DNA of 64,000 nt from Bogoriella caseilytica (lineage in GTDB: Bacteria; Actinomycetota; Actinomycetes; Actinomycetales; Actinomycetaceae): NCBI RefSeq assembly GCF_003752405.1, contig NZ_RKHK01000001.1, positions 2,480,001 through 2,544,000 on the forward strand, written 5' to 3'. Positions 34,098 through 42,988 of the stretch are shown one piece after another; within the stretch, counting starts at the first letter, position 1, and each line of letters starts with the position of its first letter. The notes under the pieces were generated by a model that was given only the letters and a program-made list of their open reading frames with translations, was not told where the DNA came from and made no database searches. The position numbers were made by a program, and so were the translations under genes.

Positions 34098-35435
34098 ATG
34101 AAACGCAGCATCGCAGCATCCCTCGGCCTCTCCATTGCCCTCCTGATGTCAGCTTGCGCCCCCTCCGATGACGCTCCCGATCCTGGCACCGAGGGCAACG
34201 GCGAGACCGAAGAGGGCAATGGTGAAGAAGGAGCGGCAGGCGAGGAGTGTGCCGAGGACGTCACCTTGCGGGTGTGGTCGTGGCGCACCGAGGACGCCAC
34301 CGCCTACAACGAGATCTTCTCGGTTTTCGAGGAGGAGCACCCCTGCATCACTGTGGACTTCCAGGCCTTCGTCAACACCGAGTACAACCAGATCCTGCAG
34401 ACCGGGCTGACCGGCTCGGATGGGCCCGACGTCGCGCAGGTGCGCACCTACGGTCAGCTCCAGCCACTTATCGAGGGTGAGAACATCGTGGCGCTCGATG
34501 AGATCGTGCCGGCGGTTCTCGATTTCCCTGAGTCGATTCTGGCCGGCGCCATGAGCGTCGAGGACGGCCAGGTCTACGGGGTGCCCTTCGCCTCGCAGAC
34601 CCTGCAGATGTACTACAACGTCCGGATCTTTGACGAGCTCGGATTGGAAGAACCCACCACCTGGGAGGAGTTCCTCGCCGTCAACGAGGCCGTCGCCGAC
34701 GAGGGCATCACGCCCCTGTCAGTCGGTGGCCTCGACGCCTGGATGATGCCCATCGTGCACGACACCCTCGCCGCCCCCCGCTATGGCGCCTCGGAGTTCG
34801 AGGAAGCCGTGCTCGCCGGCGAGACCGACTTCACCGACGACGATTACGTGGCATCGCTTCAGGTGCTCCTCGACGTGGAGGAGTACATGCCCCAGGACGT
34901 CGTCGGCGTCAGCTACACCGACTCGCAGATGCTGTTCGCCACCGAACAAGCCGCCATGTTCCCCGGGGGCTCCTTCGAGCTCGCCTTCTTCCAGAACGAG
35001 AACCCCGACCTTGAGCTCGGTGTCTTCCAGGTGCCGCCAGCGCCGGGTTCGCCCATCGACCACCCGGTCACCCCGGCGTGGGCCGACGGAAACTGGGGGC
35101 TGAGCGCCAACAGCGCCCACCCGGAGGAAGCCGAAACCCTCATCCAATGGCTGGCCACCACCGAGTTCGGCCAGATGATGGCCAACGACATCAAGCAGTT
35201 CTCTCCCATTCCGGGTGTCACCTTCGAAGACCCGCTGATGCAGGAGATGTGGGACCTGTACGAGGAGAACCCGACCCCCTACCTGCTGCTCGTGCACTTC
35301 CGCTACGGGGACCCCACCGGCACCGACATCATCGGCGACCGCGTGCAGGCACTCTTCCTCGGTGACACCGACCCCGCAGCCGTGGCGCAGGACCTCCAGG
35401 ACGGCGTGTCGCAGTGGTTCGAGCCAGGTCAGTGA
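34098..35435 (+). CDS. ABC sugar transporter, substrate-binding lipoprotein (murQ-linked)
   Basis: A 445-residue family 1 solute-binding protein with lipobox MSAC (cysteine about residue 17) and an acidic Gly/Glu linker before the binding lobes. The ribosome-binding site AGGAGCT precedes ATG 34098. It lies 50 bases after murQ and overlaps the permease gene that follows (GTGA), so it is probably cotranscribed with murQ. The ligand is therefore likely MurNAc, a MurNAc-containing disaccharide or a related amino sugar (inference). No ATPase is encoded with it. Confidence 0.88.
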   Translation: MKRSIAASLGLSIALLMSACAPSDDAPDPGTEGNGETEEGNGEEGAAGEECAEDVTLRVWSWRTEDATAYNEIFSVFEEEHPCITVDFQAFVNTEYNQILQTGLTGSDGPDVAQVRTYGQLQPLIEGENIVALDEIVPAVLDFPESILAGAMSVEDGQVYGVPFASQTLQMYYNVRIFDELGLEEPTTWEEFLAVNEAVADEGITPLSVGGLDAWMMPIVHDTLAAPRYGASEFEEAVLAGETDFTDDDYVASLQVLLDVEEYMPQDVVGVSYTDSQMLFATEQAAMFPGGSFELAFFQNENPDLELGVFQVPPAPGSPIDHPVTPAWADGNWGLSANSAHPEEAETLIQWLATTEFGQMMANDIKQFSPIPGVTFEDPLMQEMWDLYEENPTPYLLLVHFRYGDPTGTDIIGDRVQALFLGDTDPAAVAQDLQDGVSQWFEPGQ

Positions 35436-36394
35436 CCTCGACGCCCCCACCGGTTTCGCGGTCCGGGCAGCGCCGCCGTCGGATGACGGCGGCGCTGCCG
35501 ACCGGCACGGCTCTGCTCTTCATCGCTCCGGCAGCTGTGTTGTTCGGGCTGTTGATCCTGTACCCGATGGCCACCGCGGTGAGCTACTCCATGTACTCCT
35601 GGCGCGGCACTGCCCAGGGGGAGTTCGTGGGCCTGGCGAACTTCCTGCACCTGTTCACCGCCGAGCCGTATCGCACGCAGATCCCCCGGGCTTTGGGCCA
35701 CAACCTCTTGCTCTTCGCCGGAGCTATGGTGGTGCAGAACTCCGTGGGCTTGGTGCTCGCAGCCATCCTGCACCGCCGGGAACGGTTCCGCCGGCTCTTC
35801 CAGGTGCTCTACACGATGCCGTACCTGGTCAGCCCACTGGTCGTGGGGTACCTGTGGTCGCTGCTGTTGTCGCCACTGTTCGGCCCCGTGAATGCGTTAC
35901 TGCGGGCCGTCGGCCTCGACTCCCTGGCCCAGCCCTGGCTCGGCAATCCGAGCACGGCGATCTGGGTGATCGTGCTGGTCACCGCCTGGCAGTGGGTCGG
36001 CTTCCCGCTGCTGATCTACGGAGCCGCCCTGGGAGGCATCGCTCCCGAGCTCGATGAGGCCGCCGAACTCGACGGCGCGGGCCCCATTCAGCGCTTCGTG
36101 CGCATCACCCTTCCGTTGATGATGCCGATCATCGGCACGGTCAGCGTGCTGACCTTCATCTTCGCCATGGAGGCCTTCCCGATTCCCTACGCGCTCGGCG
36201 GGTCCACCGGCGCGCCTGCCGGTGCGACCGACGTGATGTCGCTGCTGTTCTACCGCAGCGCCTTCGAGTCGGGATCCTCCAATGCCATCGGGATCTCCTC
36301 GGCGATCGCGATCCTGCTCTTCCTCTTCATCTTCGTGCTCTCGATCGCCTTCACTCGCTGGTTCCGTCGCAACGAGAGGAGGCTCCTGGGATGA
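35432..36394 (+). CDS. ABC sugar transporter permease (murQ-linked, MalF-like)
   Basis: A 320-residue permease with spans beginning near residue 25 and the coupling-loop motif DEAAELDGAGPIQRF near residue 208. GTG 35432 overlaps the stop of the binding-protein gene, and the 3' end overlaps the next permease (ATGA). With its partner it forms the channel of the murQ-linked importer. Confidence 0.9.
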   Translation: MTSTPPPVSRSGQRRRRMTAALPTGTALLFIAPAAVLFGLLILYPMATAVSYSMYSWRGTAQGEFVGLANFLHLFTAEPYRTQIPRALGHNLLLFAGAMVVQNSVGLVLAAILHRRERFRRLFQVLYTMPYLVSPLVVGYLWSLLLSPLFGPVNALLRAVGLDSLAQPWLGNPSTAIWVIVLVTAWQWVGFPLLIYGAALGGIAPELDEAAELDGAGPIQRFVRITLPLMMPIIGTVSVLTFIFAMEAFPIPYALGGSTGAPAGATDVMSLLFYRSAFESGSSNAIGISSAIAILLFLFIFVLSIAFTRWFRRNERRLLG

Positions 36395-37323
36395 GCGCGG
36401 TTCCCACCGGCCAGAACGCGGCCGGCCCCCTTCCTGTGGCCGGCCCGGCCCTTGCCCGCACCTCTGGCCAGCTTCCGGGTTCGGGTGCGCCCCGCCGGCG
36501 CAGGCCTGGCGGGATCCGTGCCGCCCTCACCTCGAGCGTGCTCTGGCTCTACGCGGCGATCGCGGTGCTGCCCCTGTTGGTCATGGTGGCGAACTCGCTG
36601 CGCACCAATCAGGAGCTGGCCACCGAGCCGCTCGGCCTGCCGGTACGGCCCGACTTCACCAGCTACCAGCGCGCATGGATCGAGGCGTCGTTCTCCACCT
36701 ACTTCTTCAACTCGGTCATGGTCACCACGATCTCGGTGGTCCTGGCGACCATGGTCTCGCTGCTGGCGGCCTATGCGCTCGCCCGGTCCCAGACCAGGCT
36801 CATGGGTGTGATCGAGGCGGTCTTCGCCTCCGGGTTGATGATGCCGGTCTTCCTCATGATTGTGCCGATCTTCTACCTCTTCGACGCCCTGAACCTGGTC
36901 AGCAGCCGGCTGGGGCTCATCCTGATCTACTCGGCCCTGTCCATCCCCTTCTCGGTGTTCGTGCTGACCACCTTCTTCCGCCAGCTGCCCGGGGAGCTGG
37001 AGGAGGCTGCACGGCTCGACGGAGCCGGGCCACTGCGGATGTTCTGGAGTGTGATGATGCCGCTGGTGCGCCCGGCGATCGCCACCGTGGTGGTCTTCCG
37101 GTTCGTGCCCATCTGGAACGACTTCTTCTACCCGCTCATCCTGATCCGCAACCGGGAGAACTACACCATTCCGGTGGGTCTGACGACCTTCTTCGGCGAG
37201 TATCAGACGAACTGGTCGACGCTCTTCGCCGGACTGGTCATCGCCACGGTGCCCCTGATCGTCTTGTTCCTCATCGCGACCAAGCAGATCATCTCGGGGC
37301 TGACCTCCGGGATGGGGAAGTAG
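36391..37323 (+). CDS. ABC sugar transporter permease (murQ-linked, MalG-like)
   Basis: A 310-residue permease with a long Pro/Ala/Gly-rich cytoplasmic head (about 1-45), a first span at about 50-70 and the coupling-loop motif LEEAARLDGAGPLRMF near residue 202. It is last in the murQ operon. Its stop lies 6 bases from the end of the convergent regulator gene, with no hairpin between them, so read-through or convergent transcription is possible. Confidence 0.9.
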   Translation: MSAVPTGQNAAGPLPVAGPALARTSGQLPGSGAPRRRRPGGIRAALTSSVLWLYAAIAVLPLLVMVANSLRTNQELATEPLGLPVRPDFTSYQRAWIEASFSTYFFNSVMVTTISVVLATMVSLLAAYALARSQTRLMGVIEAVFASGLMMPVFLMIVPIFYLFDALNLVSSRLGLILIYSALSIPFSVFVLTTFFRQLPGELEEAARLDGAGPLRMFWSVMMPLVRPAIATVVVFRFVPIWNDFFYPLILIRNRENYTIPVGLTTFFGEYQTNWSTLFAGLVIATVPLIVLFLIATKQIISGLTSGMGK

Positions 37324-37329
37324 AGCCCG

Positions 37330-38208
37330 CTACAGGTCGGCGACGGCGCGGAAGGAGGCGTCCAGCGCCTGCTGGGTCGCCTCCATGTCGCGCAGCGCGA
37401 CCCCCACGAAGACGCAGTCCACGATCAGCAGCTGCGCGATACGACTGGCCATCGCCCCGGACCGGAAGGTGGTCTCGCGCGAGGCCGTCACCAGGGCCAC
37501 ATCGCAGGCCTTCGCCAGGCGAGACTCCGGGTGGTTCGTCACGGCGACCGTGGTGGCACCGTGCTCGCGGGCGAGCTCGGCCGGGGCGATCACATCGGTG
37601 GTGGACCCGGAGTGGGAGACAGCGATGACGACGTCGCCCTCACCGCGCAGCGAGACCGAGGTCATCGCGGCGTGCCTGTCGGTGTGGTGCGCGGCAGCCA
37701 GCCCCAGGCGCAGGAGCTTCTGGCCGAGGTCGATCGCGGGGACCGCCGAGGCCCCCACACCCAGAAGATCGATGCGGGGGGCCGCAGCTATCGCCTCGAC
37801 GGTGCTGGCCAGCGCGCTGCGGTCCAGCATCGCGGCAGTGTCCTCGAGGGCTCGGGACTCCGCGTAGGCGAGCTTGGCCACCACCTCGTCCAGGGTGTCG
37901 CTGGCATCGAGGGTGCCGGAGAGCGGCTCGCCAGCGTGGCGGCCCTCCTCTCGGCCGGCGTCCTTGGCCAGGGTCAGGCGCAGTTGGGGGTAGCCGGCGA
38001 ATCCGAGTCGCTTGGCAAAGCGCACCACGGTCGGTGCCGAGGTGTGGCACCGCTCCGCCAGGGTGGTGATGGACTCGCGGGCCACTTCGGCCGGATTGGC
38101 GATCACTGCCTCGGCCACTCGGCGTTCGGCCGGGCGCAGTTCTGGCAGCAGACCGGCGATCCGCGTGACGAGATTGACTGAATCGATCTGGGGTGCCTCG
38201 AGAGTCAT
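37330..38208 (-). CDS. RpiR/MurR-family transcriptional regulator
   Basis: A 292-residue regulator. An N-terminal RpiR helix-turn-helix (SITTLAERCHTSAPTVVRF, about residues 41-59) is followed by a SIS sugar-phosphate-sensing domain (LLGVGASAVPAIDLGQKLL, about 149-167). MurR of this family represses murQ operons and responds to MurNAc-6-phosphate. It is the last gene of the long minus-strand muropeptide operon and lies between the two murQ genes, so it plausibly controls both operons through the shared promoter motif. The effector is inferred from context. Confidence 0.88.
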   Translation of the reverse strand: MTLEAPQIDSVNLVTRIAGLLPELRPAERRVAEAVIANPAEVARESITTLAERCHTSAPTVVRFAKRLGFAGYPQLRLTLAKDAGREEGRHAGEPLSGTLDASDTLDEVVAKLAYAESRALEDTAAMLDRSALASTVEAIAAAPRIDLLGVGASAVPAIDLGQKLLRLGLAAAHHTDRHAAMTSVSLRGEGDVVIAVSHSGSTTDVIAPAELAREHGATTVAVTNHPESRLAKACDVALVTASRETTFRSGAMASRIAQLLIVDCVFVGVALRDMEATQQALDASFRAVADL

Positions 38209-38235
38209 ACCGCCGAACCTACTTCAGGCCGTCGC

Positions 38236-39165
38236 TCAGGAGCCGTCGATCCGGTCCAGCACGGCTCGGAGCCGTCCTTCGGCCGCCTCGAGCAGCGCTT
38301 CCGCCTCGGGGCGGCTCACCTCCCTGGAGAGCATGACCGCGGCAAGCTTGACCTTGTCTCCGGCCTCGGTCAGTGCGCGCGCCGCCTCGTCCCGATCCGC
38401 TCCGGTGATCCGCATGACCAGCCGTTCTCCGCGGTCGCGCAGCTTGGCGTTGGTGACCGAGACGTCCACCATGAGGTTTCCGTACGTCTTGCCGTTCCGG
38501 ACCATGACGGCGGTGGAGATCATGTTCAGGATCTGCTTGGTGGCCGATCCAGCCTTGAGCCGCGTGGATCCGGCGACCACCTCGGGTCCGACCTCCACCT
38601 CGATCGGGTAGTCCACGGCGTTCCCGAGCGGTGACCCCACATTGCAGGAGACCCCTGCCGTGAGCGCGCCCGCCTCTCGGGCGGCCGTGACCGCACCGAG
38701 CACGTAGGGGGTGCGGCCCGAGGCGGCAATGCCGACCACGACGTCCCGGGGTCCCACACTGCAGGAACGGATGTCCGCCACGCCGGCGTCCGCGGAGTCC
38801 TCCGCGGCCTCCACCGCAGCGAACACGGCCTGTTGCCCGCCGGCGATCAGAGCCTGCACAGTCTGCGGATCGGTGTGGAAGGTGGGCGGGCACTCCGAGG
38901 CGTCGAGGATGCCGAGGCGCCCGGAGGTGCCCGCGCCCACGTAGAACAGGCGCCCACCCCCGCGCAGCGCCTCGGCGGTGGCTTCCACCAGGCGGGCCAG
39001 GTGGGGGAGTGCGCCGGCCACTGCAGCAGGGACACTTGCCTCGGCGTCGTTCATCGCCTGCAGGACGCCCAGCACCGGCCGGGTGTCGAGGTCGGCGTAG
39101 CGGTCGTCGACCGCTTCGGTGGCCAGAGCCTCCAGCCGGGGGCCGGTGGTCGAGATCTCGGTCAT
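38236..39165 (-). CDS. murQ: N-acetylmuramic acid 6-phosphate etherase, copy 2
   Basis: A 309-residue SIS protein with the fully canonical loop GAGTSGRLGILDASECPPTF (about residues 72-91) and acidic patch EAAEDSADAG. The N terminus departs from the usual TE-RN-T pattern (STTGPRLEALATEAVDDRYA). It should cleave the lactyl ether of MurNAc-6-phosphate. ATG 39165 is chosen because GAGGAG lies 11 bases upstream; a GTG at 39195 overlapping the preceding stop is an alternative. The conserved loop differs from copy 1 at several places, so the two are old paralogs or separately acquired genes. Confidence 0.88.
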   Translation of the reverse strand: MTEISTTGPRLEALATEAVDDRYADLDTRPVLGVLQAMNDAEASVPAAVAGALPHLARLVEATAEALRGGGRLFYVGAGTSGRLGILDASECPPTFHTDPQTVQALIAGGQQAVFAAVEAAEDSADAGVADIRSCSVGPRDVVVGIAASGRTPYVLGAVTAAREAGALTAGVSCNVGSPLGNAVDYPIEVEVGPEVVAGSTRLKAGSATKQILNMISTAVMVRNGKTYGNLMVDVSVTNAKLRDRGERLVMRITGADRDEAARALTEAGDKVKLAAVMLSREVSRPEAEALLEAAEGRLRAVLDRIDGS

Positions 39166-39191
39166 CAGCTCTGTTTCTCCTCGTTCGTTGC

Positions 39192-40046
39192 TCACGCGCG
39201 GTGACGTCGCCGGGACGGGTCCGGTGCGGCCGCGAGGAGGCGCTGGGTGTATTCGTGTTGCGGGTTGTCGATGACCTCGGCACTCGGACCCCGTTCCACC
39301 ACTTGACCGTGGTACATCACCAGGGTCTCGTCGGAGTAGGCGCGGGCCGATCCCAGATCGTGGGTGATGTAGAGAATGGCCAGGTTCTCGGTCCGCCGGA
39401 GATTGTCGAGCAGGTCGAGCATCTCCTTGCGGATGGTGACGTCCAGCATCGACACCGGCTCATCGGCCAGCAGCACCTGCGGCTGCGCGGCGAGCGCCCG
39501 GGCGAAGGAGATGCGTTGCCGTTCGCCGCCGGAGAGTTCGTGGGGGAAGCGGTGCAGGTAGCGCTCCGCGGGGGTGAGTTCGACCTTGCGCAGCAACTCC
39601 AGCGCCTGCTCCTGGGCATCGTCTTCATTCGTAGCGTGCCCATGGATGCGCAGCGCACGCTTGAGCACGTAGCTGATGCGATGAACCGGGTTGAGGGAGG
39701 CGAAGGGATCCTGCAGCGTCATCTGCACGGTGGAGGTGTAGTTGATGTACTTCCGCCCCCGGGTGGCCGCAATCGGTTCCCCGTGTAGTAGCAGTTCGCC
39801 CCCGGTAGGCACGATGAGCTGAGCAAGGATCCGCCCCATGGTGGACTTTCCCGAACCCGATTGGCCCACCAGTGCCGTCACGCGGCCGGTACGCAGTTGC
39901 AGCGAGACGTGGTCCACGGCTCGCATTCGCTTGCGACGTAGCCCTTCGCGTTTGCCGCGGAAGTCTTTGACGATGTCGCGTGCTTCGAGCACCACGGTGC
40001 CCGGGGGGATCTCGGCCGCCGCGATGGCAGCAGGATTGTCGCTCAT
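39192..40046 (-). CDS. Oligopeptide-type ABC transporter ATP-binding protein (OppF/DppF-like)
   Basis: A 284-residue ATPase: Walker A GQSGSGKSTMG (about residues 58-68), signature LSGGERQRISFARAL (about 167-181), Walker B VLLADEP, H-loop ITHDLGSAR. The C-terminal extension (EVIDNPQHEYTQRLLAA) is typical of the oligopeptide/nickel subfamily. It overlaps the upstream fusion gene (ATGA). It supplies the second ATPase of the importer; the first is fused to a permease. Confidence 0.92.
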   Translation of the reverse strand: MSDNPAAIAAAEIPPGTVVLEARDIVKDFRGKREGLRRKRMRAVDHVSLQLRTGRVTALVGQSGSGKSTMGRILAQLIVPTGGELLLHGEPIAATRGRKYINYTSTVQMTLQDPFASLNPVHRISYVLKRALRIHGHATNEDDAQEQALELLRKVELTPAERYLHRFPHELSGGERQRISFARALAAQPQVLLADEPVSMLDVTIRKEMLDLLDNLRRTENLAILYITHDLGSARAYSDETLVMYHGQVVERGPSAEVIDNPQHEYTQRLLAAAPDPSRRRHRA

Positions 40047-41929
40047 ACGTTGGCTCCCAGGTCGGCGAGGGACCGCAGCAGGGTCTGGGTGTAGGGGTGG
40101 CGCGGATCGGCGTGGACCGCCTCACCGGGCCCGTACTCGACGAGCACGCCCTGCTGCATGACTGCGATCGTGTCGGAGATTTCCAGTAGGAGCGCGAGGT
40201 CGTGGGTGGTGAAGATGACCGCGAAGCCGTACTCGTCCCGCAACTGCATGACCTGGTCGAGCACCTCGCGCTGAATCAGCAGATCCAGCGCGGTCGTCGG
40301 CTCGTCCATGATGATCACGTCCGGCTCCAGCACCAGCGCGATGGCGATGGCCACGCGCTGTTTCATCCCACCGGAGAGTTCGTGGGGGTAGGCATCGACC
40401 CGCTCGGGATCGATCCCCACCTTCTCCAGCATGACCTTGGCGAGCTCGCGGCGTGCCTTGGGCGCCATGCCCGGGCGGTGCACCTTCACGACGTCGTCGA
40501 ACTGCGCGGAGATCCGGGTGACCGGGTTCAGGGCGTTCATCGCACTCTGGAACACGATCGCCAGCTCGCTCCAGCGCAGCGCGCGCAGGTCACCGGACGA
40601 GATGTTCAGCAGGTCGATGTCGCCCCGGTCGGAGCCCCCCGACCGGCTCACGCCGCGGTGGTAGGTGATCTCGCCACCGACGACCTCGGCCGGGCTGCGC
40701 AGCAGCCGCGTGATCGCGTTGGTGAGCGTGGACTTGCCCGAGCCGGACTCCCCGGCCAGGCCGAGCACCTCCCCGCGATGCAGGGTGATCGAGACGTGGT
40801 CGACGGCGCGCACGGTGCCTTCAGCGATGGGGTAGTCCACCACGAGGTCGCGCACCGTGATGACCGGGTCACCGGGCACGTCCGGCTTGCGCAGTTGGGG
40901 TTCCGCACTGGCGCGCACCTGTTCGTGCGCGGCTTGCGCGACGCCCGGGCTGCTGGCCTCCTCGTTGCTCGGGTCGCTCAGACCCGAGCGCACCGTGGAA
41001 CCACCTTCGGCGGCCCCGGCCTCGGCGGACGCAGCCGCGGAGGACATGGCGGTCTGGCGCATGCCCGAGCCCTTGACCGCCTTGGCCCGCGACTTGCCGG
41101 TGCGCAGGCGGGGGTTGGCGTACTCGTCGATGCCGAAGTTGATCAGCGCCAGGCCAGCACCGATGATCGCGATGGCCAGGCCCGGCGGCACGAACCACCA
41201 CCAGGCGCCCGCCAGGAGTGCCTGGGAGTTCTGCGCGAAGTAGAGCATCGAGCCCCAGCTGACCGTGGTGAGCGATCCGAGACCGAGGAAGGACAGGCCA
41301 GCTTCGGCCAGGATCGCCGCGATGGTCGAGAAGAGGAAACCCGAGGCCACCACGGGCAGCGCGTTCGGCATGATCTCGGCGAAGAGGATCCGCAGTCGTG
41401 ATTCCCCGGACGCGCGCGCGGCTTCGACGAAGTCACGATTGCGCAGCGACATGGTTTGCGCGCGCAGCACACGGGCTGAGGCTGCCCAGGAGGTGATGGT
41501 GATGACGATGGCCACCGAAATCATGCCCCGGGTGGGCAGGTAGCCGGTGAGGACCACCAGGAGGGGCATGCCTGGGATGACCAGGAAGACGGCGGTGATG
41601 ATGTAGAGCACCTCATCGGCCAGCCCGCGGAAGTATCCGCCGACCAGGCCCACGATCACTGAGACCACCTGTGACAGCGCACCGGCGAAGAGGCCGATAC
41701 CCAGGGAGATCCGCGCGCCGTGGACGAACTGGGAGAAGACGTCCTGGCCGATCTGCGTGGTGCCGAACCAGTGGTCGGCCGAGGGGGGTGCGAGGGGGGG
41801 ATTGCCGGTCTGGCGCGGGGCGTAGTCAGTGACCATCGGCCCGAAGATCGCGATCAGCGCGAAGATGAACACGATGATCAGCCCGGCGGTGACCTTGCCG
41901 GAGGTGGGGAGGAAACGGGAGATCTTCAA
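40043..41929 (-). CDS. Fused oligopeptide-type ABC permease and ATPase (OppC-OppD-like)
   Basis: A 628-residue fusion. Residues 1-290 are a DppC/OppC-like permease (first span about 13-32, entry motif [20 protein letters not shown], coupling loop [20 protein letters not shown]). An Ala/Ser/Gly-rich linker (about 290-345) leads to an OppD-like ATPase with Walker [10 protein letters not shown] (about 387), signature [15 protein letters not shown], Walker B VIIMDEPT and H-loop FTTHDLALL. There is no stop or frameshift between the parts, so this is a true gene fusion. It lies between the other permease and the second ATPase and should form one half of the importer alone. Confidence 0.92.
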   Translation of the reverse strand: MKISRFLPTSGKVTAGLIIVFIFALIAIFGPMVTDYAPRQTGNPPLAPPSADHWFGTTQIGQDVFSQFVHGARISLGIGLFAGALSQVVSVIVGLVGGYFRGLADEVLYIITAVFLVIPGMPLLVVLTGYLPTRGMISVAIVITITSWAASARVLRAQTMSLRNRDFVEAARASGESRLRILFAEIMPNALPVVASGFLFSTIAAILAEAGLSFLGLGSLTTVSWGSMLYFAQNSQALLAGAWWWFVPPGLAIAIIGAGLALINFGIDEYANPRLRTGKSRAKAVKGSGMRQTAMSSAAASAEAGAAEGGSTVRSGLSDPSNEEASSPGVAQAAHEQVRASAEPQLRKPDVPGDPVITVRDLVVDYPIAEGTVRAVDHVSITLHRGEVLGLAGESGSGKSTLTNAITRLLRSPAEVVGGEITYHRGVSRSGGSDRGDIDLLNISSGDLRALRWSELAIVFQSAMNALNPVTRISAQFDDVVKVHRPGMAPKARRELAKVMLEKVGIDPERVDAYPHELSGGMKQRVAIAIALVLEPDVIIMDEPTTALDLLIQREVLDQVMQLRDEYGFAVIFTTHDLALLLEISDTIAVMQQGVLVEYGPGEAVHADPRHPYTQTLLRSLADLGANV

Positions 41930-41932
41930 GGG

Positions 41933-42910
41933 TCAGCCCTCCGCTCTCGTGCGCGGGTCGAGGAAGATGTAGACGATGTCCGCGATGAGGTTCGCGAGGA
42001 TCACCGCCAGCGAAGTGACCAGGAACAGTCCCTGCATGAGCGGGAAGTCCTGGGCCTGAACTGCGCGGAAGAGCGTGTAGCCCACACCGGGGTAATTGAA
42101 GATGACCTCGGTCAGCATCGAGCCGGAGACCACCGCGCCCAGGGACAGGGCGAAGCCGGTGATGGAGGGCAGGATGGCGTTCCGGGCTCCATAGGTGAAG
42201 AGGATGGTGCTCTTGCGCAAGCCCTTGGCCTCGGCCATGGACACGTAGTCCTCGCCGAGGACCGTCACCGTCATATTGCGCATGGAGAGTACCCAGCCGG
42301 CAAAGGAACCGATGACGATCGTCAGCGCCGGGAGGATTGCGTGGTAGAGCACTGACCTGACGAACTCCATGTTCCAGCCGGGAAAGAGCCCCAGGCCGTA
42401 GGCGTTCGCGTAGGGGAACCAGTCGAGATTGATCGCGAAGATCAGCACCAGGATCAGCGCCATCCAGAAGTACGGAACGGCGTTGAGGAAGGTCAGCGCA
42501 GGGAGGACGTAGTCGGTCTTGCGGCCGCGCCACCAGGCGAAGAGCACGCCGAAGCCGGTGCCGAGGATGAAGCTGATGATCGTGGTCACGCCCACCAGGC
42601 CGAGGGTCCACGGCATGGCACCGAAGGCGATGTCGGCCACCGGCACCGGGTGGTAGCTGATCGAGAGCCCGAGGTCGCCCTGGGCGAGTCCGGTCAGGTA
42701 ATCCCAGTACTGGACGTACAGCGGGGCGTCGGTGAGGCCGTAGGCCTCCATCAGCGCCGCGCGGGCGCTGGCGTCGATCCGGCCTTCCATGTTCTCGATG
42801 AGAATGGAGACCGGGTCCCCGGGCATGAGCCGGGGGATCAAGAAGTTCAAGGTGATCGCGGCCCACGCAATGAAGACGTAGAGCACGATCTTGCGTAGCA
42901 GATACTTCAT
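41933..42910 (-). CDS. Oligopeptide-type ABC permease (OppB/DppB-like)
   Basis: A 325-residue permease of the DppB/OppB group: N-terminal span at about 8-28, then the conserved FLIPRLMPGDPVSIL and later spans, with coupling loop MAEAKGLRKSTILFTYGARN (about 226-245). It lies 3 bases before the permease-ATPase fusion gene. A 78-base gap holding a strong stem-loop separates it from the binding-protein gene upstream. It forms the membrane channel with the fused permease. Confidence 0.93.
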   Translation of the reverse strand: MKYLLRKIVLYVFIAWAAITLNFLIPRLMPGDPVSILIENMEGRIDASARAALMEAYGLTDAPLYVQYWDYLTGLAQGDLGLSISYHPVPVADIAFGAMPWTLGLVGVTTIISFILGTGFGVLFAWWRGRKTDYVLPALTFLNAVPYFWMALILVLIFAINLDWFPYANAYGLGLFPGWNMEFVRSVLYHAILPALTIVIGSFAGWVLSMRNMTVTVLGEDYVSMAEAKGLRKSTILFTYGARNAILPSITGFALSLGAVVSGSMLTEVIFNYPGVGYTLFRAVQAQDFPLMQGLFLVTSLAVILANLIADIVYIFLDPRTRAEG

Positions 42911-42940
42911 GAACGCCCTCCTGGCGGGCTTGTCACGCGC

Positions 42941-42982
42941 CCGGTCGGGCGGCGCACTCCCCTCAGTGCACCGCCCGACCGG
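42941..42982 (-). other. Intercistronic stem-loop between binding protein and permease genes
   Basis: A 12-bp perfect stem (42941-42952 with 42971-42982), extended by five further pairs after one C-A mismatch, lies between the binding-protein stop and the permease start. Such hairpins commonly stabilise or attenuate transcripts so that the binding protein is made in excess over the membrane subunits. Confidence 0.6.
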
Positions 42983-42988
42983 ATCGGA

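Noticed and set aside
34098-37323. murQ-linked ABC importer as a maltose system
   Set aside because: The subunits are generic CUT1 type; operon linkage to murQ makes an amino sugar more likely than maltose.
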